This document shows, piece after piece, positions 18,801-27,161 of a stretch of 64,000 nucleotides of DNA (its first letter is position 1; each line of letters begins with the position of its first letter). The notes below the pieces were generated by a model. The model saw only the letters and a list, made by a program, of their open reading frames with translations. It had not been told where the DNA came from and did no database searches. Origin of the DNA: Denitrovibrio sp. (GTDB taxonomy: Bacteria; Chrysiogenota; Deferribacteres; Deferribacterales; Geovibrionaceae); contig PKTM01000020.1 in assembly GCA_002869145.1 (NCBI GenBank), positions 91,260 to 155,259 on the forward strand, read 5' to 3'. The position numbers and the translations under genes are program-made.

Positions 18801-19863
18801 CGTCCTCTGCCGGAGTATCGTCCTCAGCAGGTGTGTCATCCTCGTCAGGAGTGTCGTCTTCTGTCGGAGTATCGTCTTCAGACGGAGTGTTGTCCTCGTC
18901 AGGAGTGTCATCATCAGACGGTGTATCATCCTCAGCCGGTGTATCATCCTCAGCAGGTGTGTCATCCTCAGCAGGCGTCTCATCCTCAGCCGGAGTTTCG
19001 TCATCTGAAGGTGTGTCATCTTCTGCAGGTGTATCATCGTCCTCTGACGGAGTATCATCGTCTTCAGGTGTATCGTCTTCAGACGGAGTGTCATCGTCTT
19101 CGTCAGGAGTATCATCTTCAGACGGAGTGTCATCGTCTTCGTCAGGGGTGTCATCTTCTGATGGTGTATCATCTTCGTCAGGAGTGTCATCATCTGACGG
19201 TGCATCATCTTCTTCAGGTGTCTCATCGTCTGACGGAGTATCGTCCTCAGCAGGTGTATCATCTTCGTCAGGAGTGTCGTCTTCATCAGGAGTGTCATCT
19301 TCGTTAGGAGTATCGTCTTCTGCTTGGATATCTGCAGTTTCATCAGTATCATTAATGTCTTCAGATTGCTGCGGCTGTTCTGTCTGGGGTGGAACTGATT
19401 CTGCTTGTGCATCTGTTACATCTGAGACAGATCCTCCACTGGTACGTGACTGGACATCAGAGTTTGTGTCCAATTCTTCTGTTTCTTCGTCAGTAATGCC
19501 TGTGAAAAGCTGCTCTGTGTTTACATCTGCTTCAGAAACATTTTGTCCTGCTCTGCCAATGCCAGAGTCTTCATCTATGATTTCATTTATCGATGCTGCC
19601 TCTCCAGAATCAAAAGCAATTTCTGTGATGTCAAAACCTTCATTTTCAAGAACGGAATCATCTATCTCAACCTGTCTGTTAGGGCCTATTTCAAAAATTC
19701 TGCCATCAGAACGCTCAAAAACTATTGTGCTGAAATCACCCGTTTTGATAATTCCTCCGTTTTCAGTGATAACATCTCTTTCTCGCAAAATTTTTTCTTT
19801 TGCATCTGATTCTATGCTTACAACGCCTGAAATGCTTTGTACAGTTAATGTTTCTCTGGACAT
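15859..19863 (-). CDS. Giant acidic repeat protein, predicted type I-secreted surface adhesin/polyanion
   Basis: 1334 residues in four parts. (1) Residues 1-100 form a small beta-rich module (GVVSIESDAKEKILRERD, GGIIKTGDFSTIVFERSDG, GPNRQVEIDD) resembling the N-terminal retention or FecR-like module of LapA-type adhesins. (2) A Ser/Thr/Gln linker runs to about 180. (3) About 860 residues of DDTPxE hexapeptides with occasional extra D, roughly 140 units. (4) A C-terminal part has four GHGNDxDGxDxxNPG motifs and ends in an acidic, Phe-rich tail (FDAGDFFDNTD) suited to a type I export signal. There is no Cys-rich, enzymatic or classical RTX nonapeptide domain. It starts at ATG with GGAG upstream, heads the siaC-tolC unit and faces the exporter genes. 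Secretion and adhesion are inferred. Confidence 0.8.
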   Translation of the reverse strand: MSRETLTVQSISGVVSIESDAKEKILRERDVITENGGIIKTGDFSTIVFERSDGRIFEIGPNRQVEIDDSVLENEGFDITEIAFDSGEAASINEIIDEDSGIGRAGQNVSEADVNTEQLFTGITDEETEELDTNSDVQSRTSGGSVSDVTDAQAESVPPQTEQPQQSEDINDTDETADIQAEDDTPNEDDTPDEDDTPDEDDTPAEDDTPSDDETPEEDDAPSDDDTPDEDDTPSEDDTPDEDDDTPSEDDTPDEDDDTPSEDDTPEDDDTPSEDDDTPAEDDTPSDDETPAEDETPAEDDTPAEDDTPAEDDTPSDDDTPDEDNTPSEDDTPTEDDTPDEDDTPAEDDTPAEDETPEEDDDTPAEDDTPTEDDTPDEDDTLSDDETPDEDDTPSEDETPDEDDDTPSEDETPDENDTPDEDETPDEDDAPAEDDTPAEDDTPAEDDTPTEDDTPDEDDTPSEDDTPAEDNTPSEDDTPDEDDTPDEDDDTPSEDDTPAEDDDTPDEDDDTPSEDDTPSDDDTPDEDDTPAEDVTPDEDDTPSEDDTPDEDDTPSEDDTPDEDDDTPSEDDTPDEDDDTPDEDDTPDEDETPDEDDTPDEDDDTPSDDETPDEDDTPAEDDDTPDEDDTPTEDDTPSEDDTPDEDDTPSDDDTPDEDDAPDEDETPTEDDTTDEDDDTPSEDDTPTEDDTPDEDNTPDEDDTIDEDDAPAEDDTPSDDDTPDEDDTPSDDETPDEDDTPSEDETPDEDDDTPSEDDTPSDEDDDTPSEDDTPDEDDTPSEDDTPDEEDTPTEDDTPDEDDTPADDDTPTEDDTPSEDDAPDEDDTPSEDDTPDEDDTPSDDETPDEDDTPSDDDTPDEDDTPSEEDTPDEDNTPSEDDTPTEDDTPDEDDTPSEDETPDEDDTPDEDDDTPSEDDTPDEDDDTPSEDDTPTEDDTPDEDDTPSEDDTPDEDDTPDEDDTPDEDDTPTEDDTPDEDDTPTEDDTPAEDDTPAEDETPDEDDDTPTEDDTPDEDDTPDEDDDTPSEDDTPSEDDTPSEDDAPDENNSEKSDKGKSGQEHEDRGHGNDEDGIDEDNPGQSKSGDNDLKENMGHGNNEDGVDENNPGASKPDRQGYEDDEGSLNDESEALSLDEEEFEIDFDNIGSEEDTATTDDDTSDDDNSEKSNQGKSGQEHEDNGHGNDDDGVDESNPGQSKNDLDEEDDSSDNNKGHGNDDDGIDEDNPAAAKNSEDDEMSLNDEDEINFDEIETPVQKEQTGEQSDEETEIDLADIIDEDSESILPDDDSSESSGKGKGKKEDKNSEKDDSKSDDDIDFEEFSEDSFDAGDFFDNTDVDDSM
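16190..16690 (-). repeat. Four copies of a GHGN-D-DG-D-NPG motif in the C-terminal region of the giant protein
   Basis: Copies lie near 16633-16682, 16546-16600, 16290-16342 and 16193-16244. Each encodes GHGNDEDGIDEDNPG or a near variant, usually followed by QSK or ASK. Two are preceded by SGQEHED. The Asp/Asn spacing resembles calcium-binding DxDxDG loops. Calcium binding is inference. Confidence 0.75.
16740..19317 (-). repeat. 18/21-bp coding minisatellite (DDTPxE hexapeptide array)
   Basis: About 2.6 kb of tandem 18-bp units, with some 21-bp units carrying an extra Asp codon. Variable positions alternate mainly S, D, A or T before E. Every unit length is a multiple of three, so unit gain or loss keeps the frame. 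Because the repeat also lacks stops in the other frames, long open frames appear on both strands here (Ser-Gly-Val-rich on the plus strand); those are artefacts. Confidence 0.93.
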
Positions 19864-19934
19864 TCAATGCTCCGAAATATCTATTCTTAAATGATACTAT
19901 AGTCATAACTGAAAAAAATAATATTATACTTGGG

Positions 19935-19940
19935 TATAAT
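19935..19940 (+). promoter_or_regulatory. Possible -10 element for the type I secretion operon in the divergent intergenic region
   Basis: The 136-bp, very A+T-rich gap between the giant gene and the ABC exporter contains TATAAT at 19935-19940, about 60 bp before the exporter start. No convincing -35 is seen at 17 bp. For the other direction a TATAGT-like box near 19897-19902 could serve. An activator-dependent divergent promoter is plausible. Confidence 0.35.
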
Positions 19941-19999
19941 TTATAAGAATAAAGATTAAAATAATGATAATATTAAGAATATAAAAGTAAGGGAAAAAT

Positions 20000-22159
20000 A
20001 TGCCAAACGATAATTATTCAGATCCTCTGCTTCAATGCCTGGTTATTTTTACGAAGATTCAGGGGAGACCATTTTCAGCCGAAGCTCTCACCGCAGGACT
20101 GCCTGTAGAGGAGGGGAAATCCTCACCTACCTTATTTTCTTTGAAAAGATCTCAGGGGCTTTTTTCACGAGCAGCAGCAAAAGCAGGTTTTAAAACCAAG
20201 ATCAGCAAGACTGGCTTGGATGACATTACGTCACTGACACTTCCTTGTATTCTGCTATTAAAAAGCAAAGACAGCGAAAGTATAAATGCGTGCATTCTGC
20301 AAAAATTTGATGAAACCAGAGAGAATGCATACATAATACTTCCTGAGATGGGAGAGGTCATAAACAAAGTTCCTGTTCAGGATTTGGCTCAGGAATATTT
20401 CGGGCTGGCATTTTTCCTTAAGCGAGAGATAGTTTATGACGACAAAGACCTTGACCTGCTTCGTTTCGAAGGTAAGCACTGGTTCTGGGGTACTATGAAG
20501 ATGGTGACGGGAACATACAGAAACGTATTTCTTGCCTCGCTTCTTATAAATATTTTTGTAATAGCAACCCCTCTTTATACTATGAATGTTTATGACAGGG
20601 TAGTACCGAACAGCGCAACAGATACACTCTGGATATTATCTATCGGAGTACTGGCTATTTATGCCATAGACCTGACTCTGAAATTTATACGTTCTTATCT
20701 ACTGGAGGTGGCTGGGAAAAAGAGCGATATCATCATGTCATCTATTATTTTTGAAAAGGTTATGGATTTGAAAATGTCTGCAATGCCGAAGTCTATCGGC
20801 TCATTTGCAAATGTTCTTAAAGAATTTGAGAGTATCAGAAATTTTATGACCTCATCAACCATCACAATACTTATAGACATGCCTTTTGTGATCATATTTC
20901 TTGTTGTAATTTATAATATCTCCGGTGCTGCTGTGCTTATACCTCTTGTTACTATGTTTGCGATAGTTATCTACACCACTACTCTTAGGAGCAGAATCCA
21001 ATCAAGCATCAGAAACACTTATAAAGCAAACTCAAGCAAAAACGGAGTACTTATTGAGAGCTTGTCATCTATAGAAACACTTAAAACCATGGGTGCAACC
21101 GGTTATGCCCAGTGGAAATGGGAAGAGGCAACGGGCAATATCGCAGAAAAAAGTATCAAAACTAAATTTCTGACAGCTTCTATCTCTTCTGTAACCAGTT
21201 TTTTTGTACAACTGAATACAGTTTCAATCATTATATTCGGCGTCTATATGATCAAATCCAACAGCCTGACACTAGGCGGTTTGATCGCTACTGTGATTAT
21301 CTCTACCAGAGCGATAGCTCCTATGGGGCAGATAGCAAGCCTCATAGCACAGTTTCATCATACAAAGACAGCATACACTGCAATAGATAAGATTATGGAT
21401 CTGCCTGCTGAGCACCCTAAGGGTAAAAAGTTTGTACAGAGAACAGAGTTCAAAGGCCATATAGAACTCCGTAATGTAAATTTTGCATATCCGGAAACAG
21501 ATAAGTTTGCACTCTCTAACGTTTCAGCAAATATAAGCCCGGGTGAGCATGTCGGTATCATTGGCAAGATAGGTTCTGGTAAATCAACAATACAGAAACT
21601 GCTACTCGGTCTGCATTACGCAAATGAAGGATCAGTGTACATAGATGGGATTGATATTAAACAGCTGGATCCTGCTGAGCTGAGAAAAAATATCGCATAT
21701 GTTCCTCAGGATATTACGCTTTTTTCAGGAAATGTGCGTGAAAACCTTATATACAGAGCTCCACATGCCACAGATGAAGACATACTGCGTGCTGCAGATA
21801 TAAGCGGTGTATCTTCTTTTGTTAACAAACATCCTATGGGCTTTGACATGCCTGTTGGTGAGCGTGGCTCTATGGTTTCTGGTGGTCAGAGACAGAGTAT
21901 AGCCTTAGCACGTGCTATACTGCTGGAAAGCCCGATAGTGATACTGGACGAACCGACAAACGCTATGGACAACACAACAGAAGCACAGGTTATAAGGCGT
22001 CTGAAAGAGCATTTGGCAGGGAAAACCATAATACTTGTGACACATAAAACCAGTGTGCTTAATCTGGTGGACAGAATAATTGTCATGGAAGACGGTATGG
22101 TTGCTATGGACGGCCGGAAAGAAGATGTGGTTTCCCGATTGAAAGCGAAGAAGAGTTAA
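20000..22159 (+). CDS. Type I secretion ABC exporter with non-catalytic C39-like domain (LapB-like)
   Basis: 719 residues. The N-terminal ~140 residues form a C39-peptidase-like domain; the catalytic Cys expected after the first helix is absent, so it should bind substrate rather than cleave it, as in LapB/HlyB. Six transmembrane helices span about 165-460. The ATPase domain has Walker A GKIGSGKST (near 528), the Q-loop in YVPQDITLFSGN, signature VSGGQRQSIALARA (near 630), Walker B IVILDEPTNAMD and H-loop THKT. It would power export of a large protein, most likely the giant acidic protein encoded divergently. The membrane fusion protein follows 8 bp later. Confidence 0.92.
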   Translation: MPNDNYSDPLLQCLVIFTKIQGRPFSAEALTAGLPVEEGKSSPTLFSLKRSQGLFSRAAAKAGFKTKISKTGLDDITSLTLPCILLLKSKDSESINACILQKFDETRENAYIILPEMGEVINKVPVQDLAQEYFGLAFFLKREIVYDDKDLDLLRFEGKHWFWGTMKMVTGTYRNVFLASLLINIFVIATPLYTMNVYDRVVPNSATDTLWILSIGVLAIYAIDLTLKFIRSYLLEVAGKKSDIIMSSIIFEKVMDLKMSAMPKSIGSFANVLKEFESIRNFMTSSTITILIDMPFVIIFLVVIYNISGAAVLIPLVTMFAIVIYTTTLRSRIQSSIRNTYKANSSKNGVLIESLSSIETLKTMGATGYAQWKWEEATGNIAEKSIKTKFLTASISSVTSFFVQLNTVSIIIFGVYMIKSNSLTLGGLIATVIISTRAIAPMGQIASLIAQFHHTKTAYTAIDKIMDLPAEHPKGKKFVQRTEFKGHIELRNVNFAYPETDKFALSNVSANISPGEHVGIIGKIGSGKSTIQKLLLGLHYANEGSVYIDGIDIKQLDPAELRKNIAYVPQDITLFSGNVRENLIYRAPHATDEDILRAADISGVSSFVNKHPMGFDMPVGERGSMVSGGQRQSIALARAILLESPIVILDEPTNAMDNTTEAQVIRRLKEHLAGKTIILVTHKTSVLNLVDRIIVMEDGMVAMDGRKEDVVSRLKAKKS

Positions 22160-22167
22160 GGAGGGTA

Positions 22168-24033
22168 ATGGTGGAAGATAATAAAAATAACCCTCAGACC
22201 CAACTGAGCTATGAAGAACTTAAAAAACAGCATGAGAAACTCCTGACAAAATATGACAGAATGGAAAAACGTGTTGATAAAGTTATAAAGCAGGGTGACA
22301 AACAGCAGAAGTATGTACAAGATTTGAATGACAAGCTCGAAGGATACATAAGCACAATAGACGAGCATATTATAACGATTTCCGTTGATAAATCCGGTGT
22401 TGTGAAGTCTGTCAGCACTGCTTTTAAAAATGCTTTCGGATATAAAAGTACTGAAATCGAAGGGAAAGAGGCTACTTTTCTGGCTGATAGTGAAAATTAT
22501 GACACTTTAAAAGCATCATTTGATGAGGTTTTAAATACGGGGATCCCCTTTAAAGTAGAGGTCAAACTCCAGAGGAAAAATGAGAGCAAAGCATGGGTGG
22601 ATCTATACGTGAAGCCTGTATACGACTTTGAGGAGATATCCGGCCTGACACTGATATGTGAAGACATTACAGATAAAAAAGAGGTCGAACAGCTTAAAAT
22701 ATCAAGATTGGCTGCTAAGAAATATGATTCAGGATTACTCAGTTTCATGAGCAGCATAAGCGCTGCCACTCTTCAGACAGTACCCAGAAAGATAAATGCT
22801 GTTCTTTGGCTATTTATCTTTGCAGTTGGATTTTTTCTCACATGGTCGTTTTTCAGCGAGATAGATATAGTTGTTAAAGGAGACGGCAGAGTCAGTTCTC
22901 TAAAATCACTTCAAACTGTTCAGAGTCCTAAGGCTGGAATATTGACTAAGGTTCATGTGCAAGAGAGTAACATTGTGTACAAGGGTGAAATCCTTGCTAA
23001 TATTGAGTCACCTGAGCAGGTAAATAACCTTAACAGTCTTGAGCTAAGGCTGATAGCTAATAGGGCAAAGATTCTGAGATTGGAAGCTGAGTCAGCATTT
23101 TCAGATATGGATGAGTCTCTTTTAGAAACATTTCCTGACAAAGAAATTTTCAAACGTGAATACAGTCTCTTCCTGTCTAACAAGGATCAATTAATAAAGT
23201 CTGTTGAGAGGCTTAAGGAAGAGCTTAGCCAGAGGGAATCTGACCTAAAAGAAGCAAGAGCCAAGCTCGAGTTTTATAACAGAAACAATGAGCTTCTTAT
23301 CAAAGAGCTTTCAATTAAAAAACCCCTGTTTGAGCAAAAGATTATTTCGGAAGTTGAATTTTTGAAAATACTTCGTCAGCAGAATGAACTGAAACTGGAT
23401 ATCCTGAATACTAACGAAGAGATAGAGAGGCTTGAATCTAGGATCAGTGAGATAGAGCTTCGTATATCAGAGCAGAGAATAAATTATCAAAATACCGCAA
23501 AAAAAGATCTAAGCAAGGTATTTGCTGAAAACACCGAGCTGAAGGTTCAGGTTAGGGATATAGAATCTGATATAGATAGAGGTGTAATAAAATCACCTGT
23601 TAACGGATATATAAACAGAATAAACGTTAAAACCGATGGTGCTGTTGTTGCTAAAGGTGAGGGGATTTTTGAAATAGTACCTAGTGATGACAAAGTCGTA
23701 GCAGAGCTTAGAATAAAACCTTCTGACATAGTGGGCATATACGTAGGGCAGGATCTTCAGCTCAAATTTGATGCATATGACTACACTATTTTCGGCGGTA
23801 TAGAGGGCAGAATACTGAGGGTGAGTGAAGATACTCTCAGAGATGAAAAAGGAGATTATTACTACGTTGTTGTTGCAGAGGCGAAGAAAAATTATTTTGA
23901 AAAAGACGGAAGTAAGTTCTTTATCAAGCCGGGCATGAATGCATCTGCAAATATCATAAAAGGCAAGAGACGTATAATTAATTATATATTGAAGCCTATT
24001 ATGAAAACAATCCAGTCACCGATGGCAGACTGA
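22168..24033 (+). CDS. HlyD-family membrane fusion protein with N-terminal coiled coil and PAS domain
   Basis: 621 residues. Residues 8-60 form a charged coiled coil with LSYEELKK and KRVDKVIKQGDKQ; 60-185 are a PAS domain (HIITISVDKSGVVKSVSTAF ... ICEDITDKKEVEQL). A single transmembrane helix follows (about 212-232, AVLWLFIFAVGFFLTWSFF), then a periplasmic HlyD core: barrel-sandwich strand (GRVSSLKSLQTVQSPKAGIL), a long helical hairpin (about 280-460), and the returning VIKSPVNGYINRINVKTDGAVVAKGEGIFEIVP lipoyl half. HlyD proteins normally start with a short cytosolic tail; a cytosolic PAS sensor is unusual. AGGAGG precedes the ATG. It should bridge the ABC exporter and the TolC channel. Confidence 0.9.
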   Translation: MVEDNKNNPQTQLSYEELKKQHEKLLTKYDRMEKRVDKVIKQGDKQQKYVQDLNDKLEGYISTIDEHIITISVDKSGVVKSVSTAFKNAFGYKSTEIEGKEATFLADSENYDTLKASFDEVLNTGIPFKVEVKLQRKNESKAWVDLYVKPVYDFEEISGLTLICEDITDKKEVEQLKISRLAAKKYDSGLLSFMSSISAATLQTVPRKINAVLWLFIFAVGFFLTWSFFSEIDIVVKGDGRVSSLKSLQTVQSPKAGILTKVHVQESNIVYKGEILANIESPEQVNNLNSLELRLIANRAKILRLEAESAFSDMDESLLETFPDKEIFKREYSLFLSNKDQLIKSVERLKEELSQRESDLKEARAKLEFYNRNNELLIKELSIKKPLFEQKIISEVEFLKILRQQNELKLDILNTNEEIERLESRISEIELRISEQRINYQNTAKKDLSKVFAENTELKVQVRDIESDIDRGVIKSPVNGYINRINVKTDGAVVAKGEGIFEIVPSDDKVVAELRIKPSDIVGIYVGQDLQLKFDAYDYTIFGGIEGRILRVSEDTLRDEKGDYYYVVVAEAKKNYFEKDGSKFFIKPGMNASANIIKGKRRIINYILKPIMKTIQSPMAD

Positions 24034-24034
24034 C

Positions 24035-24631
24035 ATGATAGTTGTTTATTCTTCAAACCCAGATATAGGAAAAGATATTAGACAATCCCTCTCTAGTCAT
24101 AATATAAAATCGTATAGTTCTTACGCTATTGCTGAGCGTTTTATGCTTTCAGCCAGTCTTCTGATATATGCACTGGACGAAGCGGAGGTTCAGGCAGAAA
24201 ATATCTTATCTGACATGGATACTGTCCCGATTTTATTTATGAGGGATATCCCTGACGACGAAGAGGGCGTTCAGCTTTTAAGAAACGGCGCAAGAGGGTA
24301 TGGTAATTCTGTCATGTCCACGCCTGTTCTCAGACAGGCTGTTGATATTATCAATAGCGGGAACATCTGGGTTTATCCGAGGCTTATGAATAGGCTTATC
24401 TCTTTCATCCCTGTTCAGAGAAAAACCATAGGGATACAAGGCTTAAGCAGCAGAGAGACCGAGATATCTTTGCTTGTATCTGAAGGTCTGAGTAACCAGG
24501 AGGTTGCTGATAAACTGGGAGTGGCAGAAATAACAGTCAAAAAGATATTGAGCGGAGTTTACTCTAAGCTGAAGCTGAAAGACAGGCTGGGGTTGGCTCT
24601 TTATGTTAATAAGCAGAGCGGCGGCGGTTAA
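24035..24631 (+). CDS. LuxR/NarL-type response regulator with degenerate receiver
   Basis: 198 residues. The C-terminal ~60 form a LuxR-type helix-turn-helix (SSRETEISLLVSEGLSNQEV, ADKLGVAEITVKKILSGVYS). The N-terminal half keeps receiver-like length and the GARGY element, but the usual acidic pair after strand 1 is missing (VVYSSNPDIG) and the strand-3 phosphoacceptor is unclear. It may therefore act without phosphorylation. It begins one base after the membrane fusion stop, and its own stop overlaps the next start as TAATG, so it is tightly coupled. LuxR-type regulators often sit in type I adhesin loci; it may control the divergent promoter at 19.9 kb. Confidence 0.82.
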   Translation: MIVVYSSNPDIGKDIRQSLSSHNIKSYSSYAIAERFMLSASLLIYALDEAEVQAENILSDMDTVPILFMRDIPDDEEGVQLLRNGARGYGNSVMSTPVLRQAVDIINSGNIWVYPRLMNRLISFIPVQRKTIGIQGLSSRETEISLLVSEGLSNQEVADKLGVAEITVKKILSGVYSKLKLKDRLGLALYVNKQSGGG

Positions 24632-27033
24632 TGAAAAATATTCTGATAGTAGATGACAGCAAGCTTGTGCTGAAAGCTCTTCTGGCAAGAACTCTGAGTG
24701 GGAAGAAACTCAGACCGGTTCTTGCTGCTAACTTTCAGCAGGCTCAGGCAGCTGTGGAATCTGATAACGATTTTTTTGTGGCTATTGCTGATCTGATACT
24801 TCCAGATTGCGGAGAAACAGAGTTAGTAGAATATCTTCTGTCTAAAAACATTCCCACGATTGTTCTAAGCGGTTCTATAGATAATAAGCTACGCTCTATG
24901 CTGCTTGCGAGACCGATTGTTGATTATATTGTAAAATCAGGAGCTGAGGATTTGCGTTCGGCGATTAGCCTTGCAGAGCTATTGCTGTTTAATAAAAAAA
25001 TAAAAGCTTTGGTGTTATCAGAAAATAAAACCTTTGCTAATGAGATGGGACATTTTTTATCTAATCTCTTAATAGATACAATTTTCTGCCAGTCTCCTGA
25101 TGAAATACCCGAGATACTTACAAATGACACCAAGATAAAGATATTGATAGTGCCTAACAGTGTAACAGGAACATCAGGACCGGATGTTGTAAAGAAGCTT
25201 CGTGACAGCTATCTGGAGACTCTTGTGGTGTTCGGTGTCACTACGAGTGATGATTCTGAAACCAGATATAAGTTTCTCAAAAGCGGTGCGGACGACTGCC
25301 TGATAAGGCCTTTTTACAAAGAAGAATTCAATGCGAGAATAATGAACCTTATCAGAATTCTCTCGCAGAAAGAGCAGATAGAAAAACAGCTGAAAATTGT
25401 CGATAAAAATATCATTACCTCCAGCACAGACGAAAAAGGAATTATCAAAACAGCCAGTGAGGCGTTCAGCAGTGTCTCAGGATTTGCTAAAGAAGAGCTG
25501 ATTGGAAACAATCATAACATTGTGAGACACCCTGACAACTCGAAAGAGTTTTATAAAAACCTCTGGGATACCATTTCTGCCGGCAAGCCTTGGCAGGGCG
25601 AGTTTAAAAATAAGAAGAAAGATGGCGGTTTTTACTGGGTTAGAGCCAATATTGAACCAGATTTTGACTATGACGGCACCATCTCTGGGTATACAGCAAT
25701 CAGACAGGATATTACGGATAAAATATTAGTTGAAGAGAAGTCTAAAGAACTTGAAGAAGCACAACAGAAAATTATGGATAGTATCAGATTTTCCTCACTG
25801 ATACAGGATTCTCTACTGCCTGATGAATCAATACTTGATGAGTTTTTTAAGGAGAGTTTAATCATTTGGGAACCTAAAGATATAGTGGGCGGAGACACTT
25901 ATTATTTTTATAAAGATGAAGACTGTTGTTATGTTATGGTTCTTGACTGTACCGGCCACGGTGTTCCTGGAGCATTTATGACTATGCTAGTAACATCTAT
26001 TTTGAATAACCTGTTTGTTTCAACTTATCGTCCTGCTCCATCATCTATTTTATCTGCTTTGAACAAAAATATAAAAGAGACCCTCAAACAATATTCTAGA
26101 TCTGCAAAGAGTGATGCAGGGCTTGATGGCGGAGTGCTGAGATATGACCGATCAGATAATACTATAGTTTACTCAGGTGCAAAATGAGAGCTGTTCTGTT
26201 TTGCTGATGGAGAACTTAATATAGTGAAAGGGGACAGGCATTCTGTTGGTTATATAAAATCTGATCCGGAATATAAATTTAGTTAGAAAAAAATAGCTAT
26301 TGATAAAGAGATGTTAATATATCTTTCCACTGACGGCTTTATAGACCAGAACGGTGGAGAGAAAGGTTTTCCAATGGGAAAGAAAAAGTTTACTTCACTG
26401 CTTAAAAAAAACCTTGGTTATTCAATGGATGTGCAGGGGCAGAATTTGCTAGAGGCTCTTGATGACCACCAGAGGGGAAATGAAAGGAATGACGACGTGA
26501 CATTGGTTGGATTCAAAGTAGTCCCTCAGAAGGTGGATACTAGTATTATTATCAGCCATAAAGGAGAACTGACTCAGGAGCTGATTAAAGAATATACTGA
26601 TAAGCTTGAAAACGAGCTGGAAAAAATTGTATGGGCAAAAAAGAAGACGAGCAGGGTGCTAATAACTTTTGTCGAGATGATTCAGAATGTTTTTAAGTAT
26701 TCTCTATCTCAAAACAGCTCTGGCAGCTATAAAGATAATGTAACAGTAAAAATAAACAAGGCTGAGGAGCAGATAGTTGTAGAGACTTTGAATCTAACTG
26801 ACAGCTTCTCATCAGGTAAAATACTGGAAGATGTTATGAGTATAAACATGCTGGATAAAGACGAAATAAAGAAACTTTACCGTGATATGCGTAAAAGCGG
26901 CGACGGTTCACATGACATAGGCGCAGGAATAGGTTTTATTGAAATAGCTAAGCAGACCGGGGGCAATATTTCTGCCGGTGTCGAAAGGTGTGACAAAAAT
27001 CAGTGTGTTCTGCATATCACCGCCAAGGTTTAG
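24631..27033 (+). pseudogene. Fused SiaA-like PP2C phosphatase and SiaB-like kinase with receiver and PAS domains; two in-frame stops
   Basis: Order: receiver 1 (DD at 8-9, phosphoacceptor D54), a second receiver whose acceptor is lost (LIVPN), PAS (about 255-370), coiled coil, SpoIIE/PP2C phosphatase (DIVGGDTYYF, DCTGHGVPGAFM near 440, then LSTDGFIDQNGG), and a SiaB-type GHKL-like kinase (FVEMIQNVFKYS, GAGIGFIEIAKQTGG). In Pseudomonas SiaA and SiaB are separate and act oppositely on SiaC. The frame is broken by TGA at 26185-26187 (YSGAK-stop-ELFCFADGEL) and TAG at 26284-26286 (EYKFS-stop-KKIAIDKEM), both inside the phosphatase. Reading resumes in frame each time, for 800 residues. As written, the kinase half would be separated from the phosphatase. 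Substitution is the likely cause. Confidence 0.82.
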
Positions 27034-27161
27034 CGTGTTTAGCTGCTCACGTATTCAAATATATAGAAAATAGAATAGTCAAAGATAATCTACCCATATC
27101 ATTATGTTCTTTTTATGAAGTTTTTGTTTTCAATGTTCTACTTTTTGATTAAAATATTTTT

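Noticed and set aside
16740..19317. CRISPR-like array
   Set aside because: Units are 18/21 bp, contiguous, without spacers, in frame and protein-coding.
16733..19894. 1053-codon plus-strand frame rich in Ser-Gly-Val, plus other long frames
   Set aside because: Antisense by-product of the DDTPxE coding repeats, which contain no stops in other frames.
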